Positions 43,677 to 52,435 of a DNA stretch of 64,000 nucleotides are shown piece by piece (positions within the stretch are counted from its first letter, which is position 1; each line of letters opens with the position of its first letter). Both the position numbers and the translations under genes were made by a program. The stretch covers positions 2,728,001-2,792,000 of the forward strand of contig CP131915.1 in the NCBI GenBank assembly GCA_030704225.1, in the 5' to 3' direction. The notes beneath the pieces are model-generated. The model was given only the letters and a program-made list of their open reading frames with translations, searched no databases and was not told the DNA's origin. The stretch is from Kosakonia sp. H02 (GTDB lineage Bacteria; Pseudomonadota; Gammaproteobacteria; Enterobacterales; Enterobacteriaceae).

Positions 43677-45539
43677 TCACGCCTGCGGTTTCGCCTCGGG
43701 TTCGTCTGCCGGGTCACCGGTATGCCGCCCCTCTTCTGTCCCCTGCCAGCCGTGACGCTGGGTAACCGACAGATGCGCCCGATCTTCGGAAATGATCTCC
43801 GTTAGCATCGCACTGGTACGTTTAAACACGGCGGCGCGCGCCTGAGCGTCGTTTTCGACCTGCGCCATCTCTTCAATCATCGTCGTATTAAAACGGCGGA
43901 AATGATCGGCACGCTCGCGCGCTTCATACGCGCCAAGCCCCAATCCTTCCAGCGCCAGACGCCCGGTTTTCAGCGCCGCTTCGAAGGTTTCACGCTCGGG
44001 TTGCTCCACGCCCGCCTGGCGCAGGCGAATGTAGTGATCGACATCGCGGGCGCGGGCAATAATGCGCAGGTGCGGGAAATGTTCTTTCGCCAGCTCTGTT
44101 AATTGTAGGCTAGCCTGCGGATCATCAATGGCATTAATCAACACTTCCGCGCGTCCGGCTCCGGCAGATTCCAGCAGATCGACACGGGTGGCGTCGCCGT
44201 AAAACACTTTCATGCCGAACTTGCGCAGGGTTTCAATATGATCGGGATCGTGGTCGAGCACCACCATCCTCACGCCGCTGGAGAGCAACAAACGCCCGGC
44301 GATCTGGCCGAAACGCCCAAAGCCCGCGACAATCACCCGCGCTTCTTCTTCATCGATCTCATCGGCTTCGCGTTCCTGCTGCGAGCCGGACGCTTCAAGG
44401 CGGGTCAGCAATACCAGCAACACCGGCGTGGCCGCCATCGACAGCGCCACCGTCAGCGTCAGCGCTTTCGCCCATTCGCCATCCAGCACCTGCGCGGTTT
44501 GCGCCGCGCCGAACACCACAAAGGCGAATTCACTTCCCTGCCCTAATAGCGCCGCAAACCACCACCGCTGCTTACCGGGGACGTTTAATGGCCGGGCGAT
44601 CAGCCACAGCACCGCGCTTTTAATCACCAGGAAACCGACCAGCAGCAACAGAATGCGCAGCGGATGCGTCACCAGCGTGCCGAAGTCTATCGACATGCCG
44701 ACGCCGATAAAAAACAGCCCCAACAGTAACCCTTTAAACGGTTCAATATCGCTTTCCAGCGCGTGACGGTATTCGGAGCTGGCAAGCAACACCCCGGCGA
44801 GAAACGCGCCCATCGCCATCGATAACCCGGCTTCTTCGAGCAGCAAACCAAAACCGAAGACGAGGAACAGCGCCACGGCGCAGAACACTTCCCGCAGGCC
44901 AGAGCGGGCCACGAACCGCAGCGCCGGACGGGCAACATACCGGCCAATCACAACGACCAGCGTCAGGGAGGCAATCACTTTCAGAGCCGACAGGGTAAAG
45001 GCGCTGAGCGTCATCGCGCCGCCGCTGGCGGCCAGCAGCGGGATCATCGCCACCAGCGGAATGGCGGCGATATCCTGAAACAGCAGCACGGAAAAGGCGC
45101 TGCGCCCCATTTGCGAGACGGTCAGGTTGCGCTCATTCATCGCCTGCATGGCAATCGCCGTCGACGAGAGCGCCAGCGTCAGACCAATCAGCAAGGCCAC
45201 CGGCCAGGGCAGGCCGAGCAGCGCGCAAAACCCGCCGAGCAGCACACCGCAACTGATCATCTGTAACGCGCCGCCGCCAAACACCGAGGCGCGTAATTTC
45301 CATAGCCGCTGCGGATCCAGCTCAAGGCCGATGATAAACAGCATCAGCACCACGCCAATTTCCGCAAAATGAAGGATAGATTCCGCATCGGTGACCAGCC
45401 GCAATCCCCACGGGCCAATAATGCCACCAGCAATCAGATAGCCGAGCACCGATCCCAGCCCGAGGCGTACCGCAATCGGCACCACCAGCGCTGCCGATCC
45501 AAGGTAGATAAGCGCCTGAATTAATGAATGACTATCCAC
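43677..45539 (-). CDS. kefC: Glutathione-regulated potassium efflux protein KefC
   Basis: Inner-membrane K+/H+ antiporter gated by glutathione adducts, protecting against electrophiles by acidifying the cytoplasm. GTG at 45539 gives VDSHSLIQALIY and 620 residues, as in E. coli. The longer ATG frame lies within kefF and is rejected. About twelve membrane segments of the CPA2 family (with FIIGLELDPQRLW and the LLFQDIAAIP stretch) are followed by a cytoplasmic RCK/TrkA-N domain (VIVAGFGRFGQIAGRLL). The start overlaps the end of kefF by 8 nt. Confidence 0.97.
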   Translation of the reverse strand: MDSHSLIQALIYLGSAALVVPIAVRLGLGSVLGYLIAGGIIGPWGLRLVTDAESILHFAEIGVVLMLFIIGLELDPQRLWKLRASVFGGGALQMISCGVLLGGFCALLGLPWPVALLIGLTLALSSTAIAMQAMNERNLTVSQMGRSAFSVLLFQDIAAIPLVAMIPLLAASGGAMTLSAFTLSALKVIASLTLVVVIGRYVARPALRFVARSGLREVFCAVALFLVFGFGLLLEEAGLSMAMGAFLAGVLLASSEYRHALESDIEPFKGLLLGLFFIGVGMSIDFGTLVTHPLRILLLLVGFLVIKSAVLWLIARPLNVPGKQRWWFAALLGQGSEFAFVVFGAAQTAQVLDGEWAKALTLTVALSMAATPVLLVLLTRLEASGSQQEREADEIDEEEARVIVAGFGRFGQIAGRLLLSSGVRMVVLDHDPDHIETLRKFGMKVFYGDATRVDLLESAGAGRAEVLINAIDDPQASLQLTELAKEHFPHLRIIARARDVDHYIRLRQAGVEQPERETFEAALKTGRLALEGLGLGAYEARERADHFRRFNTTMIEEMAQVENDAQARAAVFKRTSAMLTEIISEDRAHLSVTQRHGWQGTEEGRHTGDPADEPEAKPQA

Positions 45540-46062
45540 GCTGCGCCTCCTGCCACTCCAGCAAACGTTGTTTGTAATGGCGCGCCTGCGCCTGCAAGGT
45601 TTCGTCATCGCAGACAAAGGTGCAATGGGCAGCAATTGGCGGCAACCAGTTCAGGCCACAGTAGATTGCGGTGGCTTGTAACGGCTGGGCAAGCACATCA
45701 AAACCGGGGTGCGAACCAATATCAAAATGCTGATCGCCACCGCCAGTGGTCACTGCCCACATCACGCTTTTGCCACGCAGCGCCGTGCCGCCGTGGCCGT
45801 AAGCCCAGCCGTGCGCTAACACTTTATCGATCCAGAGTTTGAGCAAGGGCGTGATGCTGTACCACTGCATTGGGTGTTGCCAGATGATGAGATCGGCGCG
45901 GGAAACCGCGTCCTGCTCGGCAGCGACGTCAATATTGAAGTCAGGATAGAGTTCGTAAAGAGAGCGGATTTCCACCTCTTCCAGCGTCCTGGCCAGTTCA
46001 AGCATGCGCTTATTCGCATGCGAGTGCTGCGGATAAGGATGGGCGTAAATAATGAGGATCAT
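45532..46062 (-). CDS. kefF: KefC ancillary subunit, quinone oxidoreductase KefF
   Basis: Flavodoxin-fold FMN oxidoreductase that binds KefC, is needed for its full activity, and reduces quinones. It has 176 residues, as in E. coli. The FMN-binding N-terminus MILIIYAHPYPQHSHANKRM, the WQHPMQWYSITPLLKLWIDKV helix and TTGGGDQHFDIGSHPGF active-site loop are all present. The 8-nt overlap with kefC suggests coupled translation and balanced subunits. Confidence 0.97.
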   Translation of the reverse strand: MILIIYAHPYPQHSHANKRMLELARTLEEVEIRSLYELYPDFNIDVAAEQDAVSRADLIIWQHPMQWYSITPLLKLWIDKVLAHGWAYGHGGTALRGKSVMWAVTTGGGDQHFDIGSHPGFDVLAQPLQATAIYCGLNWLPPIAAHCTFVCDDETLQAQARHYKQRLLEWQEAQRG

Positions 46063-46144
46063 CGATTAACCTGTTTTCACTGTATTTTCATGAGAGTGTA
46101 GACAGTTAATCGGTTGGCTAACAGCAGCAATCTGTAGGGGAATT

Positions 46145-46175
46145 CTGAAGAAAGTGCGGCGGCAGGCGCCACCGC
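46145..46175 (-). terminator. Probable terminator after the lipoprotein gene
   Basis: On the minus strand GCGGTGGC and GCCGCCGC pair over 8 bp with one G-U wobble and a 4-nt loop, followed by ACTTTCTTC. It begins 14 nt past the lipoprotein stop and would insulate kefFC. Confidence 0.65.
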
Positions 46176-46189
46176 ATCGCACGCATGGA

Positions 46190-46423
46190 TTAGTTATCCA
46201 GTTCGCTCATGTTCTTAACCTGGTCACGGTTAATCTGCTCGGTTTTACCGGTTTCGGCGTTTTTATAGGAAACCATACCGGTGTCATCGTCCACCTGCGG
46301 TTTGCCGTCGGTAACAATGGTGCGGCCATCAACGGTGCGTACAGCCTGGTTAGATGTACAACCTGCAACGGTAAACAGTGCAGCGGCAGTCAGAACAGAC
46401 GTCATCAGAAGTTTGGTTCGCAT
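46190..46423 (-). CDS. YgdI/YgdR-family small lipoprotein
   Basis: A 77-residue product with a lipoprotein signal: basic start MRTKLL, a hydrophobic stretch, and lipobox VAGC at about residues 19-22, followed by TSNQ. Residue +2 is Thr, which predicts outer-membrane sorting. The mature part, with TDGKPQVDDDTGMVSYKNAE, matches the small SH3-like DUF903 (YgdI/YgdR) family; function is unknown. A good ribosome site, GGGAG, lies upstream. It occupies the carB-kefF interval, where E. coli K-12 has caiF-caiTABCDE, fix and yaaU. Confidence 0.88.
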   Translation of the reverse strand: MRTKLLMTSVLTAAALFTVAGCTSNQAVRTVDGRTIVTDGKPQVDDDTGMVSYKNAETGKTEQINRDQVKNMSELDN

Positions 46424-46541
46424 GGTTATCTCCCTGCTTTTCAGTGAATTTTATACCTCTGTTGAATGATTGTAGGTTAACGCTCTGAGAGGTGGGGGAA
46501 ATGCAGAACACTCTGAAGGCCTTGCAAGATGTGTGAGAAAT

Positions 46542-46612
46542 TTGTAGGCCGGATAAGGCGTAGCCGCCATCAGGAAATCATGCCTGATGGCGCTTCGCTT
46601 ATCAGGCCTACG
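46542..46612. repeat. REP pair (BIME) downstream of carB
   Basis: Two inverted REP units: TGTAGGCCGGATAAGGCGTA, continuing GCCGCCATCAGG, and TGCCTGATGGCGCTTCGCTT, continuing ATCAGGCCTACG, 6 nt apart. They begin 18 nt past the carB stop, between it and the lipoprotein gene. Confidence 0.88.
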
Positions 46613-46630
46613 AATCAGGCCTGGATACTG

Positions 46631-49600
46631 TTACTTACTGATTTGCGCGTGCATCTCCTGCACGGAAATCACTTTCTCGGTGGCATCGGCATTCAGCGCC
46701 ATCGCGGTGGCAAAGCCGCCGTTCAGCGTGGTGTCGTAATGCACTTTGTATTGCAGGGCGCTGCGGCGAATCAGTTTGGAATCTTCAATCGCCTGGCGGC
46801 CAGCCGTGGTGTTGATGATGTAGGTGTACTCGCCATTCTTAATACGATCCTGAATGTGCGGACGCCCTTCATGCACCTTGTTCACCAGGCGCGGGTTGAT
46901 GCCCGCTTCGCCCAGCACAATCGCCGTGCCGTGAGTGGCATCCAGCTCGAAGCCCTGCTTCAGCAGTTTCGCCGCCAGATCCACCACGCGCTCTTTATCC
47001 CCTTCACGCACCGACAGCAGCGCGCGACCACGTTTTTTCATGGTGGAGTTGCTGCCCAGTTGCGCTTTGGCAAAGGCTTCGGCGAAGGTACGACCGACCC
47101 CCATCACTTCACCGGTTGAGCGCATTTCCGGCCCTAACAGCGGGTCGACCCCCGGGAACTTGTTAAACGGCAGCACCACTTCTTTCACCGAGTAATACGG
47201 CGGAATGATCTCTTTGGTGTAACCCTGTTGAGCCAGCGTTTTGCCGGTCATCACGCGCGCAGCCACTTTCGCCAGTTGCACGCCCGTCGCTTTGGACACA
47301 AACGGCACCGTACGCGCCGCGCGTGGGTTAACCTCAATCAGATAGACGTCGTTATCTTTCACCGCAAACTGCACGTTCATCAGGCCGCGAACTTGCAGCT
47401 CAAACGCCAGTTTTTGCACCTGCTGGCGCATCACATCCTGAATTTCCTGACTCAGGGTGTAAGCAGGCAGGGAACAGGCCGAGTCGCCGGAGTGCACGCC
47501 CGCCTGTTCGATATGCTCCATGATGCCGCCAATCAACACGGTGTCACCGTCGCAAATCGCATCGACGTCCACTTCGACTGCGTCGTCGAGGAATTTATCC
47601 AGCAGCACCGGCGCATCGTTAGAAACGCTCACCGCCGTCATAAAGTAGCGGCGCAGATCCACTTCGTCGTAGACGATTTCCATCGCCCGGCCGCCCAGGA
47701 CATAAGACGGACGCACCACCAGCGGATAGGTGATCTCTTTCGCTTTCTCGACCGCCTGCTCCAGTGCAGTTACCGTGGCGTTAGCCGGTTGCAGCAGCTT
47801 CAGGCGCTCAACCGCCTGCTGGAAGCGCTCACGGTCTTCCGCACGGTCAATGGCATCCGGGCTGGTGCCGATAACCGGCACACCCGCGGCTTCCAGCGCG
47901 CGCGCCAGTTTCAGCGGCGTCTGGCCACCGTACTGCACGATAACGCCTTTCGGTTTTTCGATGCGCACGATTTCCAGCACATCTTCAAACGTCACCGGCT
48001 CGAAGTAGAGACGATCGGAGGTGTCGTAATCTGTCGAGACGGTCTCCGGGTTACAGTTGACCATAATGGTCTCGTAACCATCTTCGCGCAGCGCCAGCGA
48101 GGCGTGAACGCAGCAGTAGTCAAACTCAATGCCCTGACCGATACGGTTTGGACCGCCGCCGAGCACCATGATTTTTTCGCGATCCGGGTTCGGGTTGGCT
48201 TCGCACTCTTCTTCATAGGTGGAGTACATATACGCGGTGTCGGTGGCGAACTCTGCCGCACAGGTGTCCACGCGTTTGTAAACCGGGTGCAAGTTGTACT
48301 GGTCGCGCAGCTTGCGGATTTCCGCTTCGCGCACGCCCACAAGCGTAGCCAGACGCGCATCGGCAAAACCTTTGCGTTTCAACTGGCGCAAGAAATCCGC
48401 ATCCAGACCGTTGATACCCTGAGCGGCCACCTGCTCTTCCAGACGCACCAGTTCTTCGATTTGCACCAGGAACCAGCGGTCGATATTGGTCAGGTTGAAC
48501 ACGCCGTCAACAGACAAGCCCGCACGGAAAGCATCCGCGATGTACCAGATACGCTCCGCGCCCGCGTCTTTCAGTTCGCGACGGATTTTGGTCAGCGCCT
48601 CCGGGTCGTCCAGATGCACTTTCGGGTCGAAGCCGGTTGCGCCCACTTCCAGCCCGCGCAGCGCTTTCTGCATGGATTCCTGCTGGGTGCGGCCAATCGC
48701 CATCACTTCGCCGACAGATTTCATCTGCGTGGTCAGGCGATCATTGGAGCCGACAAATTTTTCGAAGTTAAAGCGTGGAATTTTGGTGACAACATAATCG
48801 ATGGACGGTTCGAAGGAAGCCGGAGTACGCCCGCCGGTGATGTCGTTCATCAGTTCGTCCAGCGTGTAACCGACCGCCAGTTTCGCCGCCACTTTGGCAA
48901 TCGGGAAACCGGTCGCTTTGGAGGCCAGCGCCGAGGAGCGGGAAACACGCGGGTTCATTTCGATAACAATCAGACGACCATTTTTCGGGTTCACCGCAAA
49001 CTGCACGTTAGAGCCGCCAGTTTCCACGCCGATTTCACGCAGTACCGCCATCGAGGCGTTACGCATGATTTGGTACTCTTTATCGGTCAGGGTCTGCGCG
49101 GGTGCAACGGTGATGGAGTCGCCGGTGTGAATGCCCATCGCGTCGAAGTTTTCAATCGAGCAGACGATGATGCAGTTGTCGTTCTTATCACGCACCACTT
49201 CCATTTCATACTCTTTCCAGCCAATCAGCGACTCATCAATCAGCAGCTCATTGGTCGGCGAGAGATCAAGACCGCGGGCGCAAATCTCTTCAAACTCTTC
49301 GCGGTTATAGGCGATACCGCCGCCGGTGCCGCCCATGGTAAAGGAAGGACGGATAATGCACGGATAGCCGACGTCAGCCGCCACGGCCAGCGCTTCATCC
49401 ATGGTGTGAGCAATGCCGGAACGTGCGGTATCAAGACCAATTTTCTTCATCGCGATATCGAAACGGCGGCGATCTTCGGCTTTATCAATCGCATCAGCGG
49501 TGGCACCAATCATGGTGACGCCAAACTCTTCCAGTACGCCCTGACGCTCCAGCTCCAGCGCACAGTTCAGTGCGGTCTGGCCGCCCATGGTTGGCAGTAC

Positions 49601-49855
49601 CGCATCCGGGCGCTCTTTTTCGATAATTTTGCGCACCACTTCCCAGTGGATCGGCTCGATATAGGTTGCGTCCGCCATTTCCGGGTCGGTCATGATGGTC
49701 GCCGGGTTAGAGTTCACCAGAATAACGCGGTAACCCTCTTCACGTAGCGCTTTGCAGGCTTGCGCGCCGGAGTAGTCGAATTCACATGCCTGGCCGATAA
49801 CAATCGGGCCAGCGCCAAGGATCAGGATGCTTTTTAGGTCTGTACGTTTTGGCAT
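46631..49855 (-). CDS. carB: Carbamoyl phosphate synthase large subunit
   Basis: Makes carbamoyl phosphate from bicarbonate, ammonia (channelled from CarA) and two ATP, for arginine and pyrimidines. It has 1074 residues (E. coli 1073). Two homologous ATP-grasp halves are visible, each starting with an ILGAGPIVIGQACEFDYSG or LGGGPNRIGQGIEFDYCCVH type motif. The C-terminal MGS-like domain (from about residue 936) binds UMP, IMP and ornithine. It lies 17 nt after carA; REP elements follow. Confidence 0.98.
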   Translation of the reverse strand: MPKRTDLKSILILGAGPIVIGQACEFDYSGAQACKALREEGYRVILVNSNPATIMTDPEMADATYIEPIHWEVVRKIIEKERPDAVLPTMGGQTALNCALELERQGVLEEFGVTMIGATADAIDKAEDRRRFDIAMKKIGLDTARSGIAHTMDEALAVAADVGYPCIIRPSFTMGGTGGGIAYNREEFEEICARGLDLSPTNELLIDESLIGWKEYEMEVVRDKNDNCIIVCSIENFDAMGIHTGDSITVAPAQTLTDKEYQIMRNASMAVLREIGVETGGSNVQFAVNPKNGRLIVIEMNPRVSRSSALASKATGFPIAKVAAKLAVGYTLDELMNDITGGRTPASFEPSIDYVVTKIPRFNFEKFVGSNDRLTTQMKSVGEVMAIGRTQQESMQKALRGLEVGATGFDPKVHLDDPEALTKIRRELKDAGAERIWYIADAFRAGLSVDGVFNLTNIDRWFLVQIEELVRLEEQVAAQGINGLDADFLRQLKRKGFADARLATLVGVREAEIRKLRDQYNLHPVYKRVDTCAAEFATDTAYMYSTYEEECEANPNPDREKIMVLGGGPNRIGQGIEFDYCCVHASLALREDGYETIMVNCNPETVSTDYDTSDRLYFEPVTFEDVLEIVRIEKPKGVIVQYGGQTPLKLARALEAAGVPVIGTSPDAIDRAEDRERFQQAVERLKLLQPANATVTALEQAVEKAKEITYPLVVRPSYVLGGRAMEIVYDEVDLRRYFMTAVSVSNDAPVLLDKFLDDAVEVDVDAICDGDTVLIGGIMEHIEQAGVHSGDSACSLPAYTLSQEIQDVMRQQVQKLAFELQVRGLMNVQFAVKDNDVYLIEVNPRAARTVPFVSKATGVQLAKVAARVMTGKTLAQQGYTKEIIPPYYSVKEVVLPFNKFPGVDPLLGPEMRSTGEVMGVGRTFAEAFAKAQLGSNSTMKKRGRALLSVREGDKERVVDLAAKLLKQGFELDATHGTAIVLGEAGINPRLVNKVHEGRPHIQDRIKNGEYTYIINTTAGRQAIEDSKLIRRSALQYKVHYDTTLNGGFATAMALNADATEKVISVQEMHAQISK

Positions 49856-49872
49856 GGCTCTTTTTCTCCTGA

Positions 49873-51021
49873 TTATTTGGCGGTATTGCGATACTGCTCA
49901 ATCAATTCAATAAAGTGGTCAAACAGCGGTGCGGCATCGTGCGGGCCAGGGCTCGCTTCCGGGTGGCCCTGGAAGCTGAACGCCGGTTTGTCAGTGCGAT
50001 GAATGCCCTGCAATGTGCCGTCAAACAGCGACTTATGGGTGACGCGCAGGTTTGCAGGCATGGAGGCTTCGTCCACTGCAAAGCCGTGGTTCTGCGCGGT
50101 AATCATCACCGTATTGTTGTCGATATCTTTTACCGGATGGTTGCCGCCGTGGTGACCGAACTTCATCTTCACGGTTTTCGCACCGCTTGCCAGCGCCAGT
50201 AACTGGTGCCCCAGGCAGATGCCGAACACCGGAATGTCGGTTTCAAGGAACGCTTTAATCGCCTCGATGGCGTAATCGCACGGGGCCGGGTCGCCAGGAC
50301 CGTTAGAGAGGAACACGCCGTCCGGGTTGAGTTTCAGGACTTCTTGCGCCGGGGTTTTCGCCGGAACCACCGTCAGGCGGCAGCCGCGATCCACAAGCAT
50401 TCGCAGAATGTTGCGTTTCGCGCCGTAGTCATACGCCACGACATGGTAAGGCAGCTCGCTCTCTGGCTTCGCCTGCGGCAGCTCACCGGCCAGCGTCCAG
50501 CTGCCTTGCGTCCAGCTATAGGTTTCTGCCGTGGTCACTTCTTTTGCCAGATCCATGCCGTTCAGGCCGGGGAAGGCTTTCGCTTTTTCCAGCGCCACGG
50601 CGGCGTCAACATTTTCACCCGCGATGATGCAGCCATTTTGCGCGCCTTTTTCACGCAGCAAGCGGGTTAATTTGCGGGTATCAATATCGGCAATCGCCAC
50701 GATGTTATGGCGCTTGAGGTAAGAAGAGAGGTCTTCGGTGCTGCGGTAGTTACTGGCAATTAGTGGCAGGTCGCGAATGACCAGGCCTTGCGCGTGAACT
50801 TGAGAAGATTCTTCGTCAGCGGAGTTGGTGCCGACATTGCCGATATGAGGATAAGTAAGAGTGACGATTTGGCGGGAATAGGAAGGATCAGTGAGGATTT
50901 CTTGATAACCGGTCATTGAAGTATTGAAAACGACTTCCCCAACCGCCGTGCCTGTTGCCCCTATGGCCCGACCGTAAAACTGGGTTCCGTCTTCCAGAAC
51001 CAATAGCGCTGACTTAATCAA
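49873..51021 (-). CDS. carA: Carbamoyl phosphate synthase small subunit
   Basis: Class I glutamine amidotransferase supplying ammonia to CarB. I chose the TTG at 51021, which gives 382 residues (LIKSALLVLEDG) like E. coli, where TTG is also used. It has GGAGGG closely upstream. The ATG at 51048 would extend the protein by nine residues through the ARG box and is unlikely. The catalytic cysteine is in GICLGHQLLALA near 269, with the His and Glu of the triad in FQGHPEASPGPHD. Confidence 0.95.
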   Translation of the reverse strand: MIKSALLVLEDGTQFYGRAIGATGTAVGEVVFNTSMTGYQEILTDPSYSRQIVTLTYPHIGNVGTNSADEESSQVHAQGLVIRDLPLIASNYRSTEDLSSYLKRHNIVAIADIDTRKLTRLLREKGAQNGCIIAGENVDAAVALEKAKAFPGLNGMDLAKEVTTAETYSWTQGSWTLAGELPQAKPESELPYHVVAYDYGAKRNILRMLVDRGCRLTVVPAKTPAQEVLKLNPDGVFLSNGPGDPAPCDYAIEAIKAFLETDIPVFGICLGHQLLALASGAKTVKMKFGHHGGNHPVKDIDNNTVMITAQNHGFAVDEASMPANLRVTHKSLFDGTLQGIHRTDKPAFSFQGHPEASPGPHDAAPLFDHFIELIEQYRNTAK

Positions 51022-51031
51022 AACACCCTCC

Positions 51032-51070
51032 AGAGAATATTCACTCACTTTATTTGCATATTAATTCATA
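51032..51070 (-). promoter_or_regulatory. Paired ARG boxes at the carAB promoter P2
   Basis: Two 18-nt ArgR half-operators lie 3 nt apart, the standard spacing. On the minus strand they read TATGAATTAATATGCAAA (51053-51070) and AGTGAGTGAATATTCTCT (51032-51049). They overlap the downstream arginine-regulated promoter just before carA, as in E. coli. Confidence 0.82.
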
Positions 51071-51240
51071 TTGAGATGATGAATCAATGCAAATTTGCTG
51101 GCCGTGGATTTTTGGCAAACGGCGGCATTCTGGAGAGATGTCGGCTAAAAGTCAACTTATCCGCCGTATTTTTCTTTGTCTTTTACGCCATTGCCTGGTT
51201 TTACTGGGTTTAACAGATAAAAAAGCAACGTTAACCCACC

Positions 51241-51256
51241 GGGAAAACGCTTGCGC
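51241..51256 (-). promoter_or_regulatory. Possible PurR box upstream of carAB P1
   Basis: On the minus strand GCGCAAGCGTTTTCCC matches the PurR consensus at about 12 of 16 positions and lies where E. coli carAB has its PUR box, about 220 nt before carA. The upstream P1 promoter and other pyrimidine-control sites fall between here and the ARG boxes, but I cannot place them exactly. Confidence 0.55.
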
Positions 51257-51395
51257 CGCCCTAAAAATTGTTTCTCCAGCCTGATGAATGCTAAAAAGTA
51301 GACCAGATGGTCAAAATTTACATTTTTGAAACAGTAAAAGGCAGGATAAAGCAAGATTAGTCGTACTTAGCCGCAAAAACAGGCTGGAAAGGGGA

Positions 51396-51425
51396 AAATA
51401 AAAGGGCAATAAAATATTGCCCTTT
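51396..51425 (-). terminator. Intrinsic terminator after dapB
   Basis: AAAGGGCAATA (51401-51411) and TATTGCCCTTT (51415-51425) form a perfect 11-bp stem with a 3-nt loop. On the minus strand it continues TTTTATTTT. It lies 52 nt past the dapB stop. From 51257 to 51395 I see nothing else. Confidence 0.85.
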
Positions 51426-51476
51426 GCAATCAATCGATTATGACTGCAACAACCACATCACGAAGGGTAAAAACTT

Positions 51477-52298
51477 TTACAAATTGTTGAGATCAAGCAC
51501 ATCGCGCATATCAAAAAGGCCTGTTTTCTTTTGCTTCAGCCATAAAGCGGAACGCACCGCGCCATTGGCAAAGGTCATACGGCTTGAAGCTTTATGCGTA
51601 ATCTCAACGCGTTCGCCGATATCAGCGAACATCGCTGTATGTTCGCCGACAATATCCCCCGCACGAACCGTCGCAAAGCCGATTGTGCCGGGCACACGCT
51701 CGCCGGTATGGCCTTCACGTGCATAAACCGCGCACTCTTTTAACTCTTTATTCAATGACGAGGCGATAGCTTCCCCCATCGCCAGCGCAGTTCCCGAGGG
51801 CGCATCAACCTTGTAGCGATGGTGCGCTTCGATGATTTCGATATCGGTGTAATCGCCCATGACTTTTGCCGCTTTTTCCAGCAGTTTCAGCATGACGTTA
51901 ACGCCGACGCTGAAGTTGGCCGCAAAGACAATGGCGATATCCTGTGCCGCATCGCTGATCGCCTGCTTACCCGCATCGTCAAACCCGGTGGTGCCAATCA
52001 CCATGCCTTTGTGGTGCTGGCGGCAAAAAGCCAGATGATTTAGCGTGCCTTCCGGGCGGGTAAAATCGATAAACACATCGAAGTCGTCTTTTACGGCATC
52101 GAGGCTGCTCTGCACAGCGACACCGGTTTTCGCCACACCGGCCAGTTCGCCCGCATCGCTTCCCAATAAAGAGGAGCCTTCGCGCTCCAGCGCTGCGCCA
52201 AGCGCAACGCCCTCCATTGCCAGCGCTGCCTGAATCAGTTGACGGCCCATACGTCCGCCAGCGCCCGCGATGGCTACGCGGATTGGTGCATCATGCAT
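51477..52298 (-). CDS. dapB: 4-hydroxy-tetrahydrodipicolinate reductase
   Basis: NAD(P)H-dependent enzyme of diaminopimelate and lysine synthesis. It has 273 residues, as in E. coli. The nucleotide-binding N-terminus VAIAGAGGRMGRQLI and the catalytic signature EAHHRYKVDAPSGTAL near residue 158 are intact. It lies between rihC and carA on the same strand with its own terminator. Confidence 0.98.
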   Translation of the reverse strand: MHDAPIRVAIAGAGGRMGRQLIQAALAMEGVALGAALEREGSSLLGSDAGELAGVAKTGVAVQSSLDAVKDDFDVFIDFTRPEGTLNHLAFCRQHHKGMVIGTTGFDDAGKQAISDAAQDIAIVFAANFSVGVNVMLKLLEKAAKVMGDYTDIEIIEAHHRYKVDAPSGTALAMGEAIASSLNKELKECAVYAREGHTGERVPGTIGFATVRAGDIVGEHTAMFADIGERVEITHKASSRMTFANGAVRSALWLKQKKTGLFDMRDVLDLNNL

Positions 52299-52435
52299 AG
52301 TTGTGCTCTTTTGTTAATGAAATGCGTAAAAATCGTTTCCAGATTAACCAGCCCGTGTCTGAGCCACCAGCCGAAAACGCCGATAATAAGAAATTAATGA
52401 TATACAGCCAGAAATATCAGTAAAAGGCATGATCG

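Noticed and set aside
47228..49747. Plus-strand open frame of 839 codons opposite carB
   Set aside because: It lies wholly antisense to the conserved carB gene, is rich in His, Arg, Phe and Gln as expected from reverse-complemented GC-rich coding sequence, and has no recognisable domain.
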